Positions 44,896 to 53,891 are shown, counted from the stretch's first letter. The stretch is DNA of 64,000 nt from Clostridiales bacterium (GCA_018366495.1 JAGZHZ010000008.1:41491-105490), one strand, 5' to 3'. Notes: generated by a model not told the origin, from the letters alone. Made by a program: numbers and translations.

Positions 44896-46608
44896 TTACA
44901 TTTTTCTAAAACGTTCGTATCGTTCTTCTGTCAGCTGTCTTGGCGTTTTTCTTGAGGACTCAAATAAAAATTGTTTCATCGCACGCTTCATCTGATCTGT
45001 AATTTCTGAGATATTGTCCATATCGGCCGGCTTTCTTTCTGCAATTACGCGCTCAATGATTCCCATCTCTTTTAAGTCTTTTGCTGTAATCTTCATGATT
45101 TCAGCCGCCTCTTTTGCACGTTTTCCGTCTTTCCAGAGAATAGAAGCAAATCCTTCCGGTGAGAGAATTGAATATGTCGCATTTTCCATCATCCATACTT
45201 CATTTGCCACCGCCAGCGCCAGCGCCCCTCCGCTGCCCCCTTCTCCGATCAGAATTGTCAAAATGGGAACTTTCAATCCAAACATTTCTTTCAGATTGTG
45301 TGCGATCGCCTCTCCCTGACCACGTTCTTCTGCACCGATTCCACATGCTGCTCCCGGTGTATCCACAAAATTAATGATCGGACGTGAAAATTTTTCCGCT
45401 TCCTTCATCAGTCGCAGCGTCTTGCGATATCCCTCCGGAGATACCATTCCAAAATTTCTGATTACATTTTCTTTTGTGTTTTTTCCTTTTTGCTGTCCGA
45501 TTACAGTGACTGGCTGACCATCTAAAAATCCGATTCCTCCTATCACCGCACCGTCATCCTGAAAACAGCGATCTCCATGCAGTTCAATAAAATCTGTAAA
45601 AATGCGCTCTATATACTGAAAGCTGGTTGGTCGTCCTGTGCTTCGTGAAATTTCAACGTGTTCCCATGCGGATGCTTCTCCTGATCTCAGAAGGACACGT
45701 TCTTCTTTTTCTTTCTGTCTTTCAAAACAAAGCGTTTTATAGCTTCCCTGGTGAAGACGAAGCAAAGTGCTGATCGTACTTTTTATTTTTCCTCTCTCCA
45801 CGATGGCGTCGATCATACCTTTTTTCAGCAAAAATTCTGCTCTTTGGAATCCTTCCGGAAGTTTTTCACCGATTGTCTGTTCTATCACACGCGGTCCTGC
45901 AAACCCAATCAGCGCGCCTGGCTCTGCCAAGATAATATCGCCAAGCATCGCAAAGCTGGCTGTCACTCCTCCTGTCGTCGGATCAGTCAGAACTGAAATA
46001 TATAATAATCCTGCATCACTGTGATGTTTTAGAGCTGCCGATGTCTTTGCCATCTGCATCAGCGATACGATCCCTTCCTGCATTCTGGCTCCTCCGGAAC
46101 AACAGAATAAAATGACAGGCAGTGAAAGCTTCGTCGCTCTTTCAATTGCTCTCGTAATTTTTTCTCCTACCACATATCCCATACTGCCCATCAAAAATCT
46201 TGCATCACACACACCAAGTACTGCCTCTGTCCCGTCAATTTTACATTTTCCGATTGTCACAGCTTCTCTCAAATGTGTTTTTTCCTGCAATTCTTTTATT
46301 TTTTCTTCATATCCTGGATAGTTCAACGGATTTTTTACATCCATATCCTCAAACCACGGTTCAAAAGTTCCCGTATCTGCCATCATTCGGATTCTTGTCT
46401 TTGTCTTGATTCGAAAGTATCCTTGACATTTCGGACAGACATAGAAATTTTCTCTTACATCTTCTTTATATAAGGTTTCCCCACATTTAGGGCATTTTAC
46501 CCACAATCCTTCCGGAACAGAAGGCATTTTAGACGTTTCTTTTTCTTCCTCGGCACGTCCAATCGCAATATAATTCGTCTTTTTAAACAGATTTTTTAAC
46601 TTTGTCAT
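44896..46608 (-). CDS. accDA: Fused acetyl-CoA carboxylase carboxyltransferase, beta-alpha (AccD-AccA)
   Basis: A 570-residue fusion. The AccD part (1 to about 290) has the zinc ribbon Cys39, Cys42, Cys58, Cys61 and the motifs FCCSGGARMQEG and LTDPTTGGVTASFAMLGD. The AccA part (about 310-570) has GQQKGKNTKENVIRNFGM, FVDTPGAACGIGAEERGQ and GEGGSGGALA. The usual N-terminal helical region of AccA is largely missing from the join, leaving a linker near residues 295-330. It transfers the carboxyl group from biotin to acetyl-CoA, making malonyl-CoA. It is the last clear fab/acc gene of the operon, 15 bp after accC. Confidence 0.95.
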   Translation of the reverse strand: MTKLKNLFKKTNYIAIGRAEEEKETSKMPSVPEGLWVKCPKCGETLYKEDVRENFYVCPKCQGYFRIKTKTRIRMMADTGTFEPWFEDMDVKNPLNYPGYEEKIKELQEKTHLREAVTIGKCKIDGTEAVLGVCDARFLMGSMGYVVGEKITRAIERATKLSLPVILFCCSGGARMQEGIVSLMQMAKTSAALKHHSDAGLLYISVLTDPTTGGVTASFAMLGDIILAEPGALIGFAGPRVIEQTIGEKLPEGFQRAEFLLKKGMIDAIVERGKIKSTISTLLRLHQGSYKTLCFERQKEKEERVLLRSGEASAWEHVEISRSTGRPTSFQYIERIFTDFIELHGDRCFQDDGAVIGGIGFLDGQPVTVIGQQKGKNTKENVIRNFGMVSPEGYRKTLRLMKEAEKFSRPIINFVDTPGAACGIGAEERGQGEAIAHNLKEMFGLKVPILTILIGEGGSGGALALAVANEVWMMENATYSILSPEGFASILWKDGKRAKEAAEIMKITAKDLKEMGIIERVIAERKPADMDNISEITDQMKRAMKQFLFESSRKTPRQLTEERYERFRKM

Positions 46609-46623
46609 CTTTCAAGCCTCACT

Positions 46624-47967
46624 TTATACCGGAAAATGTTCAGAAATAAAGTCTGTCGAAATCTTTCCTTCCTGAAAATCCTGACTGTTTAAAATCTCAT
46701 ACTGAAAATCCAGATTTGTCACGACTCCTTCCAGAATCAGCTCCCCAAGTGTGCTTCTCATCTTGTTGATCGCTGATATTCTATCTTTATCGTGTACAAT
46801 TACTTTTGCAATCATAGAGTCATAAAATGGTGTAATCTCATATCCGCTGTAAACTGCGCTGTCAATTCTGACGCCAAAACCACCTGGGAGATGCAGATTT
46901 TCAATGACGCCGGGACAAGGCATAAAATTTTTCTTTGGATCTTCTGCATTGATTCTGCATTCAATCGCATGACCATTCAGTTGAATTTCTTCCTGTTTTT
47001 TTTCAAGAGGATACCCTGCTGCAATTCGGATCTGTTCCCTGATTAAGTCAACACCGGATACCATCTCCGTCACTGGATGCTCTACCTGGATTCTCGTATT
47101 CATCTCAATAAAATAGAAATGACCGTCTCGATCCAGCAAAAATTCAACAGTACCTGCATTTTCATATCCTGCTGCTTTTGCTGCATGAACAGCCGTCTCC
47201 CCCATCTTTTTTCGTAATTCTGGTGTCAATGCGGAAGAGGGAGATTCTTCAATCAGTTTTTGGTGGTGTCTTTGAATGGAACAGTCCCTCTCTCCAAGTT
47301 GAATTACATTTCCAAATTTATCTGCCAGAATCTGAAACTCAATATGTCTAGGATGTACAATATATTTCTCTATGTACATCGTATTATCGCCAAAACCGCG
47401 AACTGATTCCATCTGTGCTGTGCGGAACATTTCGCAGAATTCTTCTGCTCTCTCGCAGATCCTCATTCCTTTTCCGCCGCCTCCAGAAGAAGCCTTAATC
47501 ATTACAGGATATCCCATCTGATCCGCAATCTCTTTTCCTTTTTCAGCATCATAGACAGGTTCTTTTGTTCCTGGCACAACCGGAACACCTGCCCGCATCA
47601 TCGTCTTTCTCGCCTCTGATTTATTGCCCATACGGCTGATGATCTCAGCAGATGGTCCAATAAATGAAATTCTGCACTTTTGACACATTTTGGCAAACTT
47701 ACTGTTTTCAGAAAGGAATCCAAATCCTGGATGAATTGCATCGGCGCCTGCTGCAATCGTCGCACTCAAAATCTGTTCCATATTCAGGTAGCTTTCCAAA
47801 GAAGAGGCCGGTCCGATGCAGATAGCTTCATCTGCAAGCTGTGTGTGGAGTGCTTCCCTATCCGCCTCAGAATAGACAGCGACAGTCTTGATTCCCATCT
47901 CGCGACATGCACGGATAATCCGCACTGCAATTTCTCCTCTGTTCGCAATTAAAATTTTCTGAAACAT
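46624..47967 (-). CDS. accC: Biotin carboxylase subunit of acetyl-CoA carboxylase
   Basis: A 447-residue ATP-grasp enzyme that carboxylates biotin on AccB. Seen are the N-terminal KILIANRGEIAVRIIRACREMGI, the glycine-rich ATP loop KASSGGGGKGMR, the catalytic segment VEHPVTEMVSGVDLI, and EMNTRIQ. The length is normal. It sits between fabZ (19 bp) and accDA (15 bp) in the operon. Confidence 0.96.
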   Translation of the reverse strand: MFQKILIANRGEIAVRIIRACREMGIKTVAVYSEADREALHTQLADEAICIGPASSLESYLNMEQILSATIAAGADAIHPGFGFLSENSKFAKMCQKCRISFIGPSAEIISRMGNKSEARKTMMRAGVPVVPGTKEPVYDAEKGKEIADQMGYPVMIKASSGGGGKGMRICERAEEFCEMFRTAQMESVRGFGDNTMYIEKYIVHPRHIEFQILADKFGNVIQLGERDCSIQRHHQKLIEESPSSALTPELRKKMGETAVHAAKAAGYENAGTVEFLLDRDGHFYFIEMNTRIQVEHPVTEMVSGVDLIREQIRIAAGYPLEKKQEEIQLNGHAIECRINAEDPKKNFMPCPGVIENLHLPGGFGVRIDSAVYSGYEITPFYDSMIAKVIVHDKDRISAINKMRSTLGELILEGVVTNLDFQYEILNSQDFQEGKISTDFISEHFPV

Positions 47968-47986
47968 ATTTTCCTCCAGTTTCTAT

Positions 47987-48412
47987 TCAGCCTACTGCAA
48001 ATGTCAATTCAGCTGATACTGCTATTTTCCCATCTACCATCGCCGTTGCTTTGCCTACCCCAATTGAACCTTTCTGTTTCATCATCTCGACTTCTAATGT
48101 CAAGACATCTCCCGGAACAACTTTCTGCTTAAATTTTGCATGATTGATCGACCCAAAATATGCTGTCTTTCCTTTAAATTCTTCACAGCTTAAAATCACA
48201 ACAGCACCGACTTGCGCCAGCGCTTCCACAATCAGCACGCCAGGCATTACCGGTTCATTCGGAAAATGACCTTGGAAAAATGGTTCATTGTACGTCACAC
48301 ATTTCCTTCCTATTCCGCGTTTCCCAGGCAGCAGTTCTTCTATCACATCTACCAGAAGAAACGGTTGTCTGTGGGGAATAATCTCCATGATTTCCTTTGT
48401 TGATAATCTCAT
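47987..48412 (-). CDS. fabZ: 3-hydroxyacyl-ACP dehydratase
   Basis: A 141-residue hot-dog enzyme dehydrating 3-hydroxyacyl-ACP. Catalytic His49 lies in FFQGHFPNEPVMPGVLIVEA, with Glu in the same helix; the N-terminal IIPHRQPFLLVD is also canonical. No fabA/fabN paralogue is seen, so how unsaturated chains arise is not shown here. Confidence 0.95.
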   Translation of the reverse strand: MRLSTKEIMEIIPHRQPFLLVDVIEELLPGKRGIGRKCVTYNEPFFQGHFPNEPVMPGVLIVEALAQVGAVVILSCEEFKGKTAYFGSINHAKFKQKVVPGDVLTLEVEMMKQKGSIGVGKATAMVDGKIAVSAELTFAVG

Positions 48413-48469
48413 TTTTCTTCCTCCATTTATCCATTTTCCATCACATCGACAGTTTTTTTGTCTTTTATC

Positions 48470-48901
48470 TTAAGAACGAATCACAAACAACGGCTGACCA
48501 TACTCTACCATCTGTTCATTTTCAGCCAGAACTGCTTCTACAACGCCATCATATTCTGACTCAATCTCATTCATTAATTTCATGGCTTCAATAATACCAA
48601 GAACCTGCCCTTTTTTCACTGTATCTCCCACTTTGACAAAACATTGTTCGCCCGGTGCAGAAGAAGTATAAAATGTTCCCACAAGCGGAGCTTTTACCAT
48701 ATTTCCCTCTGGAATTTTCTCCTCTTCTCCTATCATTTGCCCATCAGCAGCCGCCGGCATCGGCATCTTCTGCACGTTTTCGGATGTAATCATATTTTTC
48801 TTCATCGAAATTTTCACACCGTCATTTTCCATCTGAAAACTGCTTAAAGAAGATCCTGAAACGGTTTTTATCAGCTTGATTAATTGCTCATACTCCATCA
48901 C
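48470..48901 (-). CDS. accB: Biotin carboxyl carrier protein
   Basis: A 143-residue carrier. A flexible Met/Pro/Ala linker lies near residues 40-65. The C-terminal lipoyl-type domain carries the biotinylation motif IIEAMKLMNE (Lys108). The N-terminal part is short helical as usual. The stop of fabF lies 2 bp before its ATG. Confidence 0.95.
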   Translation of the reverse strand: MMEYEQLIKLIKTVSGSSLSSFQMENDGVKISMKKNMITSENVQKMPMPAAADGQMIGEEEKIPEGNMVKAPLVGTFYTSSAPGEQCFVKVGDTVKKGQVLGIIEAMKLMNEIESEYDGVVEAVLAENEQMVEYGQPLFVIRS

Positions 48902-48903
48902 TT

Positions 48904-50142
48904 TTACACCTCTTCATATTTCTTAATTAAGATACTGGCATTATGACCGCCAAAGCCAAGTGAATTGCTGAGGGCATACTGTATCGGCATTGCCACTCCG
49001 TCGCCCTTTAGATAGTCTAAATCCAACTCTTCATCTGGATTTTCCAGCCCCGCCGTTGCGTGAAGAAATCCTTCTTCCAGAGATTTTACACAGGTAATAA
49101 ACTCAACTGCTCCGGCTGCTCCCAAAAGATGCCCGATCATTGACTTTGTAGAATTAATTTTCATCTGATACGCATGTGCACCAAATACTTTTTTTATTGC
49201 CCTCGTCTCAAATAAATCGTTGTGATGAGTACTCGTTCCATGGGCATTGATATAAAAAATATCTTCCAGATTTACTCCCGCTTCCGCCATTGCATATTCC
49301 ATCGCTTTCGCTGCTCCCATACCGTCCTCAGCTGGCGAAGTGATATGGTAAGCATCGCTTGTAGAACCGTAACCAGCTACCTCAGCCAAAATTTTTGCTC
49401 CTCTTTTCTTTGCATGTTCCAATTCTTCCAAGACAACAACGCCTGCTCCTTCTCCCATGACGAATCCATTTCGGTCACGGTCAAACGGAATAGAACATCT
49501 TGTCGGATCTGTAGAAGGAGATAATGCTGTCAATGAGGAAAAGCCGCTGATCCCTATCGGACTGACCGCTGCTTCTGTTCCGCCTGCAACCATCACATCT
49601 GCATCTCTCATCTGTATGGAACGAAATGCTTCTCCAATGGAATGTGTTCCTGTAGCGCACGCTGTCACTACGTTTAAACTCTTTCCTTTCAGACCAAATT
49701 GTATGGATACATTTCCTGCCGCCATATTGCTGATCATCATCGGGACTAATAAAGGATTTACTCTATTCGGTCCTTTTTCCAGCAGTTTTTTATGTTCTCT
49801 CTCCATCGCCTGAAGGCTGCCGATTCCAGAACCGATGCTGCATCCGATTCGATACGGATCCTCTTCTTCCATGCAAATACCTGACTGTTCGATTGCTTCT
49901 TTTGCTGCCGCCACAGCGTACTGGCAAAACAGCTCCATTCGTTTCGCCGCTTTAAAATCCATAAATTCTTTGGCCGAAAACCCTTTTACCTCAGCTGCCA
50001 GCTTCGCCTTATATTCTGAAGCGTCAAAATAAGTGATGGTGTCAAATCCAATCTTTTTCTCCTTCAAACCATTCCAAAATGTCTCTACATTCAGCCCAAT
50101 CGGAGTAATTGCCCCCATGCCTGTCACTACTACTCTTCTCAT
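48904..50142 (-). CDS. fabF: 3-oxoacyl-ACP synthase II
   Basis: A 412-residue condensing enzyme elongating acyl-ACP with malonyl-ACP. The Cys-His-His triad is visible: Cys162 in VVTACATGTHS, the His in FYINAHGTSTHHND, and the His in SMIGHLLGAAGAVE. Length is normal. No fabH initiation enzyme lies in this operon, so priming must be encoded elsewhere or done differently. Confidence 0.96.
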   Translation of the reverse strand: MRRVVVTGMGAITPIGLNVETFWNGLKEKKIGFDTITYFDASEYKAKLAAEVKGFSAKEFMDFKAAKRMELFCQYAVAAAKEAIEQSGICMEEEDPYRIGCSIGSGIGSLQAMEREHKKLLEKGPNRVNPLLVPMMISNMAAGNVSIQFGLKGKSLNVVTACATGTHSIGEAFRSIQMRDADVMVAGGTEAAVSPIGISGFSSLTALSPSTDPTRCSIPFDRDRNGFVMGEGAGVVVLEELEHAKKRGAKILAEVAGYGSTSDAYHITSPAEDGMGAAKAMEYAMAEAGVNLEDIFYINAHGTSTHHNDLFETRAIKKVFGAHAYQMKINSTKSMIGHLLGAAGAVEFITCVKSLEEGFLHATAGLENPDEELDLDYLKGDGVAMPIQYALSNSLGFGGHNASILIKKYEEV

Positions 50143-50154
50143 CTGCTCCTCCTC

Positions 50155-50895
50155 TTACATTGCCATTCCGCCATCGACACAGATCACTTGCCCTGTAATA
50201 TAGCTTGCTGCATCTGATGCCAGAAATGAGACAACCTGCGCCACTTCTTTTGCCTCTCCAAACCGCCGGAATGGTATTTGAGAAACTGCCTGCTCTTTTA
50301 CTGTATCACTCAGAACTTGTGTCATCTCTGTGTTGATAAATCCTGGCGCAACGGCATTGACATTGATTCCTCTTGCAGCAAGTTCTCTTGCCATTGTTTT
50401 TGTCAATCCAATCACTCCTGCCTTGGAAGCGGCATAATTTGACTGCCCTGCATTGCCCAGTATACCTGAAACGGAAGCAATATTGATGATTTTTCCACTT
50501 TTTTGTCTTATCATCTGCCTGCTCGCATGACGGATCATATTAAAGGTTCCCTTTAAATTCGTATCAAGCACGCGGTCAAAATCTTCTTCACTCATCTTCA
50601 TAATCAAATTATCTTTTGTGATTCCCGCATTATTAACTAAAATATCGAGACGTCCATATTTCTCTATCACTTTCTGAACCATCGCACTGGTCTGTGAAAA
50701 GTCTGCGACGCTGCACTGGAAAGAAACTGCCCTTCCTCCATTTTCTGTAATCATCTTCACTGCTTCCTCGGCGTGTTCTCTAGAGCCATTATAATTCACA
50801 ATCACAAACGCTCCGTTCTTTGCAAGTTCCAATGCAATCTCCCGTCCGATTCCTCGCCCTGCTCCCGTTACCAGGGCAACCTTTCCATTTAACAT
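50155..50895 (-). CDS. fabG: 3-oxoacyl-ACP reductase
   Basis: A 246-residue NADPH-dependent SDR enzyme. Cofactor loop VTGAGRGIGREIA (near residue 9), NNAG motif at about 88, and the catalytic Ser141, Tyr154, Lys158 in SVSG and SNYAASKAG. The chosen ATG overlaps the fabD stop, with GGAGGA 6 nt upstream; a second ATG two codons earlier sits too close to the SD. Confidence 0.95.
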   Translation of the reverse strand: MLNGKVALVTGAGRGIGREIALELAKNGAFVIVNYNGSREHAEEAVKMITENGGRAVSFQCSVADFSQTSAMVQKVIEKYGRLDILVNNAGITKDNLIMKMSEEDFDRVLDTNLKGTFNMIRHASRQMIRQKSGKIINIASVSGILGNAGQSNYAASKAGVIGLTKTMARELAARGINVNAVAPGFINTEMTQVLSDTVKEQAVSQIPFRRFGEAKEVAQVVSFLASDAASYITGQVICVDGGMAM

Positions 50896-51827
50896 AAGCA
50901 TTCCTCCTGCTGTAATGCAGCTGTTACTTTTTCTAAATCTTCCACTCTTTCTATATTCATTCCTGTCACAGTGCGGTCAATTTTCTTTAAAAATCCATTC
51001 AGTGTCTTTCCAGGACCGATCTCTATAAAGATCTTTACTCCATCTCGAATCATTTTTTCTACACTTTGCTGCCATAAGACAGAAGAATATACTTGCCGTT
51101 CCAGCAAATTTTTCACTTCATTTTTATCTTTTACATACTCTGCAGTCACATTTGTAATATATGGAGTTTTGATCTCATGGATTTCTATATTTTCTAAAAC
51201 TCTACCTAAATCTTGTCCTGCATTTTTGAGCATTTCAGAATGAAATGGACCACTTACGTTTAGTGGAATACACCTTCTCGCTCCTGCTTTTTTTAATTCT
51301 TCTGAAGCATATCTGACAGCTGCTTCTTCTCCTGTAATTACTGTCTGACCAGGACAGTTATAGTTTGCCACGGATACAATTCCTTCTGTGCATTCGCAGA
51401 TTTCTTTTATTTTTTTCTCATCGAGACCAAGCACTGCCGTCATCGCCCCGCCATGTGGAACTGCTTCCTGCATTAAGATTCCTCTCTGACGCACAATATG
51501 AAATGCTTCTGAATAAGAAAGAGCTTTTGAGGCAATGAGCGCACCGTATTCTCCTAGGCTGAGTCCTGCATTGATATCAGAAGAAATGCCTTTTTTCTGT
51601 AAAGCTCTTAAAATAGCCGCTTCCACTGTCACCATTGCAATCTGCGTATATTCTGTAATATGAAGTTCTTCATTCTCTTCAAAGCAAAGACTTGGCAAAT
51701 CTAATCCCGTTACCTTGCAAGCTTCTTCAAATACTTCTCGGCATTCCGGTATCTGCTCATAAAAATCTTTTCCCATTCCTGCATACTGAGATCCCTGTCC
51801 TGGAAATACAAATGCGATCTTTTTCAT
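50889..51827 (-). CDS. fabD: Malonyl-CoA:ACP transacylase
   Basis: A 312-residue acyltransferase loading malonate onto ACP. Motifs are FVFPGQGSQYAGMGKDFYE at the N-terminus, the active-site Ser90 in GLSLGEYGAL, and the catalytic His in NVSGPFHSEML near residue 200. The gene lies between acpP (12 bp) and fabG (overlap). Confidence 0.96.
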   Translation of the reverse strand: MKKIAFVFPGQGSQYAGMGKDFYEQIPECREVFEEACKVTGLDLPSLCFEENEELHITEYTQIAMVTVEAAILRALQKKGISSDINAGLSLGEYGALIASKALSYSEAFHIVRQRGILMQEAVPHGGAMTAVLGLDEKKIKEICECTEGIVSVANYNCPGQTVITGEEAAVRYASEELKKAGARRCIPLNVSGPFHSEMLKNAGQDLGRVLENIEIHEIKTPYITNVTAEYVKDKNEVKNLLERQVYSSVLWQQSVEKMIRDGVKIFIEIGPGKTLNGFLKKIDRTVTGMNIERVEDLEKVTAALQQEECLC

Positions 51828-51839
51828 TTTCAGCTCCTC

Positions 51840-52070
51840 TTATTCTACACCTTTTTCTTTTAAGTATTTCATTACACTACCTACTGTCGCCATGTTGTTT
51901 AAATCTTCAGCTGGAATTTCCACTCCATACTCATCTTCTAAAGCCATTACCAACTCAAAAAGGTCTAAAGAATCAGCGCCTAACTCTTCTTTAAATGTTG
52001 TTTCTTCTTTGATTGTATCTGCCTCACAGTTTAACTGTTCTGCGATAATTTCTTTCATTTTTTCTAACAT
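51840..52070 (-). CDS. acpP: Acyl carrier protein
   Basis: A 76-residue acidic carrier. The phosphopantetheine attachment Ser34 is in LGADSLDLFELVMALED. It starts the fatty-acid operon. The ATG at 52070 is chosen because GGAG lies 8 nt upstream; the extra eight codons of the longer frame have no SD. Confidence 0.95.
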   Translation of the reverse strand: MLEKMKEIIAEQLNCEADTIKEETTFKEELGADSLDLFELVMALEDEYGVEIPAEDLNNMATVGSVMKYLKEKGVE

Positions 52071-52114
52071 ACCATATTCTCCTCTATCTTTCATTTATTT
52101 TAATTTTCAAATAT

Positions 52115-52155
52115 TTTGATATTCAAAGTATATAGTTATCCTTTCCATTTGTCAA
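52115..52155 (-). promoter_or_regulatory. Fatty-acid operon promoter with FabT-like operator
   Basis: On the minus strand TTGACA (52150-52155), 17 bp, TATACT (52127-52132). A 13-bp palindrome TTTGA-ATA-TCAAA (52115-52127) begins at the last -10 base and covers the start site. Its form and place fit a MarR-type FabT repressor site known from other Firmicutes fab operons. No fabT gene is adjacent. Confidence 0.75.
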
Positions 52156-52435
52156 TACCTTTTTTTCATATAAAAAAATCTGCTTAGCAGCTTGTACAAA
52201 AATACTACTTTTTCTGGCAACAGATGTTCACTGAACGGGCAGAAAAAAATGACTTTTTCATTTTCTAATGATATAATTGTTTTTAAATCAAATTTCCCCA
52301 AAATATCTCTGGTCTCATTTCATATTGTTACAAGAAATAAACAGAAAATAGATGTATCCTGTTTTGATGATTGTTTTCTTTCACATCCTCCCAAAAAATA
52401 CATACCATATAGTAAATTCTTTTGAAGGAGTCTTT
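52156..52435. promoter_or_regulatory. Divergent fab / cotJ intergenic region
   Basis: Between the fab promoter and cotJA. At 52401-52408 CATACCAT resembles the -10 of mother-cell sigma-E promoters, about 35 bp before the cotJA start, but the matching -35 is weak. No other feature was recognised. Confidence 0.35.
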
Positions 52436-52657
52436 ATGAATCGTTCAGCAAATTCTATGAATTGTTCATCAAACTGCGGCTGCTGCCGTTCTTTTGATCA
52501 GATAGAACTGTCGCATCTCCCGCTTGCTATGGCTTACGTTCCCATGCAGAACTTTAAGGATACCTTTGAATTATGCAAGGCTCTCCAAATGGGAACTATT
52601 TTTCCTGAACTATGCCTTCCATTCTGCGGCCGTGGGAAAGGAGGAAAATGTTCATGA
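52436..52657 (+). CDS. cotJA: Spore coat associated protein CotJA
   Basis: A 73-residue protein ending in the CotJA signature LAMAYVPMQNFKDTFELCKA, then GTIFPELCLPFCGRGKGG. The N-terminal 25 residues are Cys/Ser/Asn-rich. In B. subtilis cotJA-B-C form a mother-cell operon whose products assemble in the coat. The ATG at 52436 follows AAGGAG at 7 nt. It overlaps cotJB by 4 bp (ATGA). Confidence 0.93.
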   Translation: MNRSANSMNCSSNCGCCRSFDQIELSHLPLAMAYVPMQNFKDTFELCKALQMGTIFPELCLPFCGRGKGGKCS

Positions 52658-53073
52658 ACTGTAATAATCAACGTCCTAACATGAGATATTCTTCTGGATG
52701 TAATTGCCAGAGAAATTGTATGGAAAAAAATAATATTGAAAGAATGAGGAGCGAACAAAATCGAATGGATAATACTAGATTGGAAGAAAACAGTTGTTCC
52801 AATCCTTTTCAGAGCTTTTCACAGTCACAGCTGATGCAGTATATCAATGAAGTTAGTTTTGCCGTCGATGATATTTTGTTATATCTGGATACTCATCCAA
52901 ATGACAAAGATGCTCTTTCTTTCTTCCATGATAATGTTTCAAAAAGAATTGCGGCAATGAAATACTATGCGTCTCAGTATGGACCTTTAACGGTCGATGC
53001 AGCGCATGACAATGAAAGCTGTTCCTGGAAATGGGTAGAACAGCCATGGCCATGGGAAGGAGGTTGTTGTTAA
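52654..53073 (+). CDS. cotJB: Spore coat protein CotJB with extended N-terminus
   Basis: A 139-residue protein. The CotJB domain begins near residue 58 (LMQYINEVSFAVDDILLYLDTHPNDKDAL) and ends with Trp/Pro/Cys-rich WKWVEQPWPWEGGCC. The usual CotJB is about 90 residues. The first 55 residues here are an added Asn/Arg/Cys-rich extension. An ATG at 52648 is also possible. It sits between cotJA (overlap) and cotJC (3 bp). Confidence 0.9.
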   Translation: MNCNNQRPNMRYSSGCNCQRNCMEKNNIERMRSEQNRMDNTRLEENSCSNPFQSFSQSQLMQYINEVSFAVDDILLYLDTHPNDKDALSFFHDNVSKRIAAMKYYASQYGPLTVDAAHDNESCSWKWVEQPWPWEGGCC

Positions 53074-53076
53074 TCC

Positions 53077-53499
53077 ATGTGGAGATATGAAAAACGCTTA
53101 CAATATCCTATTAATATAAAAACACCAAATGCCAAAATTGCTCAGATTATTCTAAGTCAATACGGGGGACCTGATGGTGAAATGGGTGCTTCCATGCGTT
53201 ATCTCTCCCAAAGATTTACGATGCCTAACCGTATCTGTATGGGGGTCTTAAACGATATCGGTACAGAAGAACTGGCACATCTGGAAATGGTATCCACGAT
53301 TGTCCATCAGCTAACGTGTAATCTAAGTATGGAAGAAATCGAATCTTCCGGTTTTGCCCCTTACTACGTTGACCATACAGTAGGGATCTGGCCACAGGCA
53401 GCAGGAGGTATTCCTTTTAATGCATGTGAATTTCAGTCAAAAGGTGATCCCATCACAGATCTCCATGAAAATCTAGCAGCAGAGGGTACGATCTCATAA
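53077..53499 (+). CDS. cotJC: CotJC manganese-catalase-like coat protein, 5' part (gene interrupted)
   Basis: The first 136 codons of cotJC, then a 9-bp core and four foreign codons (GTIS) before a stop. The product as it stands would be 140 residues against about 190-210 for the family. Seen are WRYEKRLQYP, YGGPDGEMGASMRYLSQRF (Glu35), and GTEELAHLEMV (Glu65, His68), three of the expected five dimanganese ligands; the fourth, Glu136, is the last codon of the core. The rest of the protein, with the remaining ligand His169, is encoded at 63433-63651. Excision of the intervening 9,948 bp would rebuild a 208-residue CotJC. The unexcised product lacks the last helices and should be inactive. Confidence 0.95.
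   Translation: MWRYEKRLQYPINIKTPNAKIAQIILSQYGGPDGEMGASMRYLSQRFTMPNRICMGVLNDIGTEELAHLEMVSTIVHQLTCNLSMEEIESSGFAPYYVDHTVGIWPQAAGGIPFNACEFQSKGDPITDLHENLAAEGTIS
53476..53484 (+). other. attL core of the cotJC element (GCAGCAGAG)
   Basis: The 9-bp core GCAGCAGAG encodes Ala-Ala-Glu of cotJC. The same 9 bp occurs at 63424-63432. To the right, element DNA carries GACAACAAAA (53501-53510), one arm of an imperfect inverted repeat whose other arm is by attR. Confidence 0.85.
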
Positions 53500-53828
53500 A
53501 GACAACAAAACTAGAAACCATTGAAAATACGATATTTTTTGTGAGACAAGCTTTTTCTAGTTACGATCATTTGACACTCCCCATAGCTAAACAAGGGTTT
53601 TTTCGATACATTTGATAAAAACAAATACATAGAAAGTAGGATATAGAGCAGTAAGGGATAAACATTTGTCAGTACAACTTTCCCATTCCCTAGCATCCAA
53701 ACAGAATAGAAAAAATATAAAGCATCTGTTCTGATTGTTTCTATCATTTAATACTATCGATTATGTTTTCCGGTTGCAGCAACCAGTTAATCGTTTTTTC
53801 AAATATATTTTTGAACTTTAACTAAAAA

Positions 53829-53868
53829 AACATGTATCTGTCATGTACTTTTCGACAACAGATACACA
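53829..53868 (+). terminator. Terminator-like hairpin at the left end of the element
   Basis: The stem TGTATCTGT/ACAGATACA is followed by CAUUUUC on the plus strand. It could stop cotJ-operon transcription that enters the unexcised element. Confidence 0.5.
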
Positions 53869-53891
53869 TTTTCTATTTACTGACGTGGACT

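Noticed and set aside
53511..53747. 78-codon minus-strand frame at the left end of the element
   Set aside because: No ribosome-binding site, no family resemblance, low-complexity hydrophobic content in AT-rich DNA.
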